A stretch of DNA of 5,833 nucleotides from an uncultured Lachnospiraceae bacterium (GTDB taxonomy: Bacteria > Bacillota > Clostridia > Lachnospirales > Lachnospiraceae), in assembly GCA_947177105.1 (NCBI GenBank), contig CAMWTF010000178.1:1-5833 (forward strand), given 5' to 3'. Positions 5,701 to 5,833 of this stretch are shown here, one piece after another. The notes under the pieces were generated by a model that worked only from the letters and a program-made list of their open reading frames with translations, ran no database searches and was not told the origin of the DNA. The position numbers and the translations under genes were made by a program. Each line of letters begins with the position of its first letter. Positions within the stretch are counted from its first letter, which is position 1.

Positions 5701-5717
5701 AGGAAGGACCCTATAAT
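5689..5717 (+). promoter_or_regulatory. Strong sigma-A promoter reading out of the right edge
   Basis: TTGAAA (5689-5694), a 17-base spacer and a perfect TATAAT (5712-5717) give the best promoter match in the window. Transcription should start near 5724 and run rightward through the structured leader. AGGAC (5705-5709) and GTCCT (5724-5728) form a small inverted repeat around the -10. Confidence 0.65.
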
Positions 5718-5736
5718 TATTTTGTCCTGAAAAACA

Positions 5737-5806
5737 CTTTCCCTGCCTGCTTTCCGCTCTTTGGCCCGAAATGTTGGCAGGAAAGTTTGGAAGTGAAACT
5801 TCCAAA
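5737..5806 (+). ncRNA. Structured 5' leader or small RNA with two abutting stems
   Basis: Downstream of the rightward promoter, CTTTCCCTGCC (5737-5747) can pair with GGCAGGAAAG (5776-5785) as ten pairs with one bulged C. Immediately next to it, TTTGGAAGT (5786-5794) pairs perfectly with ACTTCCAAA (5798-5806) around a GAA loop. The two helices touch without spacer bases, so they could stack. No T-run follows, so it is not a simple terminator. I do not recognise a known riboswitch or T-box sequence. The downstream gene is outside the window. Confidence 0.4.
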
Positions 5807-5833
5807 TACGCATTAACGCAGTATCGCAGGCTC

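Noticed and set aside
1..5833. CRISPR array, tRNA or rRNA genes, insertion sequence ends
   Set aside because: No regularly spaced repeats, no cloverleaf or rRNA-like sequence, and no transposase gene or terminal inverted repeats could be recognised by reading.

Overview
The window looks like chromosomal DNA of a Firmicute, most likely a clostridial gut bacterium of the Lachnospiraceae type. The evidence is strong purine-rich Shine-Dalgarno sites (GGAGG, AAAGGAGGG), a moderately GC-rich coding content with AT-rich intergenic DNA, TTGAAA/TATAAT-type promoters, and an ECF sigma factor joined to a small ABC-2 transporter operon. The genus assignment is an inference.

Layout. Positions 2-160 may hold the 3' end of a plus-strand gene that enters from outside the window; I do not recognise it. 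Positions 161-270 are a gene-free gap between convergent units. Positions 3777 down to 271 form one minus-strand operon, in transcription order: an ECF-type sigma factor (GTG start), a small six-helix membrane protein that is probably an ABC-2 permease-like subunit, an ABC ATPase with a long charged tail, and a larger ABC-2 permease with a big extracytoplasmic insertion. The ATPase and the last permease overlap by four bases (ATGA), so they are probably translationally coupled. Diverging from this operon is a plus-strand GH25 muramidase-like protein with an N-terminal membrane segment (4090-4830); the 312-bp space between them carries candidate promoters in both directions. A minus-strand gene of unknown function (4857-5576, DUF4303-like in appearance) converges on the muramidase. 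The right edge (5577-5833) holds a divergent promoter pair, an 11-bp inverted half-site pair lying across both promoters, and a strongly structured plus-strand leader that runs out of the window.

How the genes may work together. A sigma factor with no obvious anti-sigma, followed by two permeases and an ATPase, suggests a self-contained regulated exporter or resistance/sensing module, probably acting on something that affects the envelope. The nearby peptidoglycan hydrolase fits an envelope theme but may be coincidental. The transported substrate cannot be read from the sequence. The two most unusual observations are the sigma-factor/two-permease operon without a visible anti-sigma factor, and the divergent regulatory region with its structured leader at the right edge.
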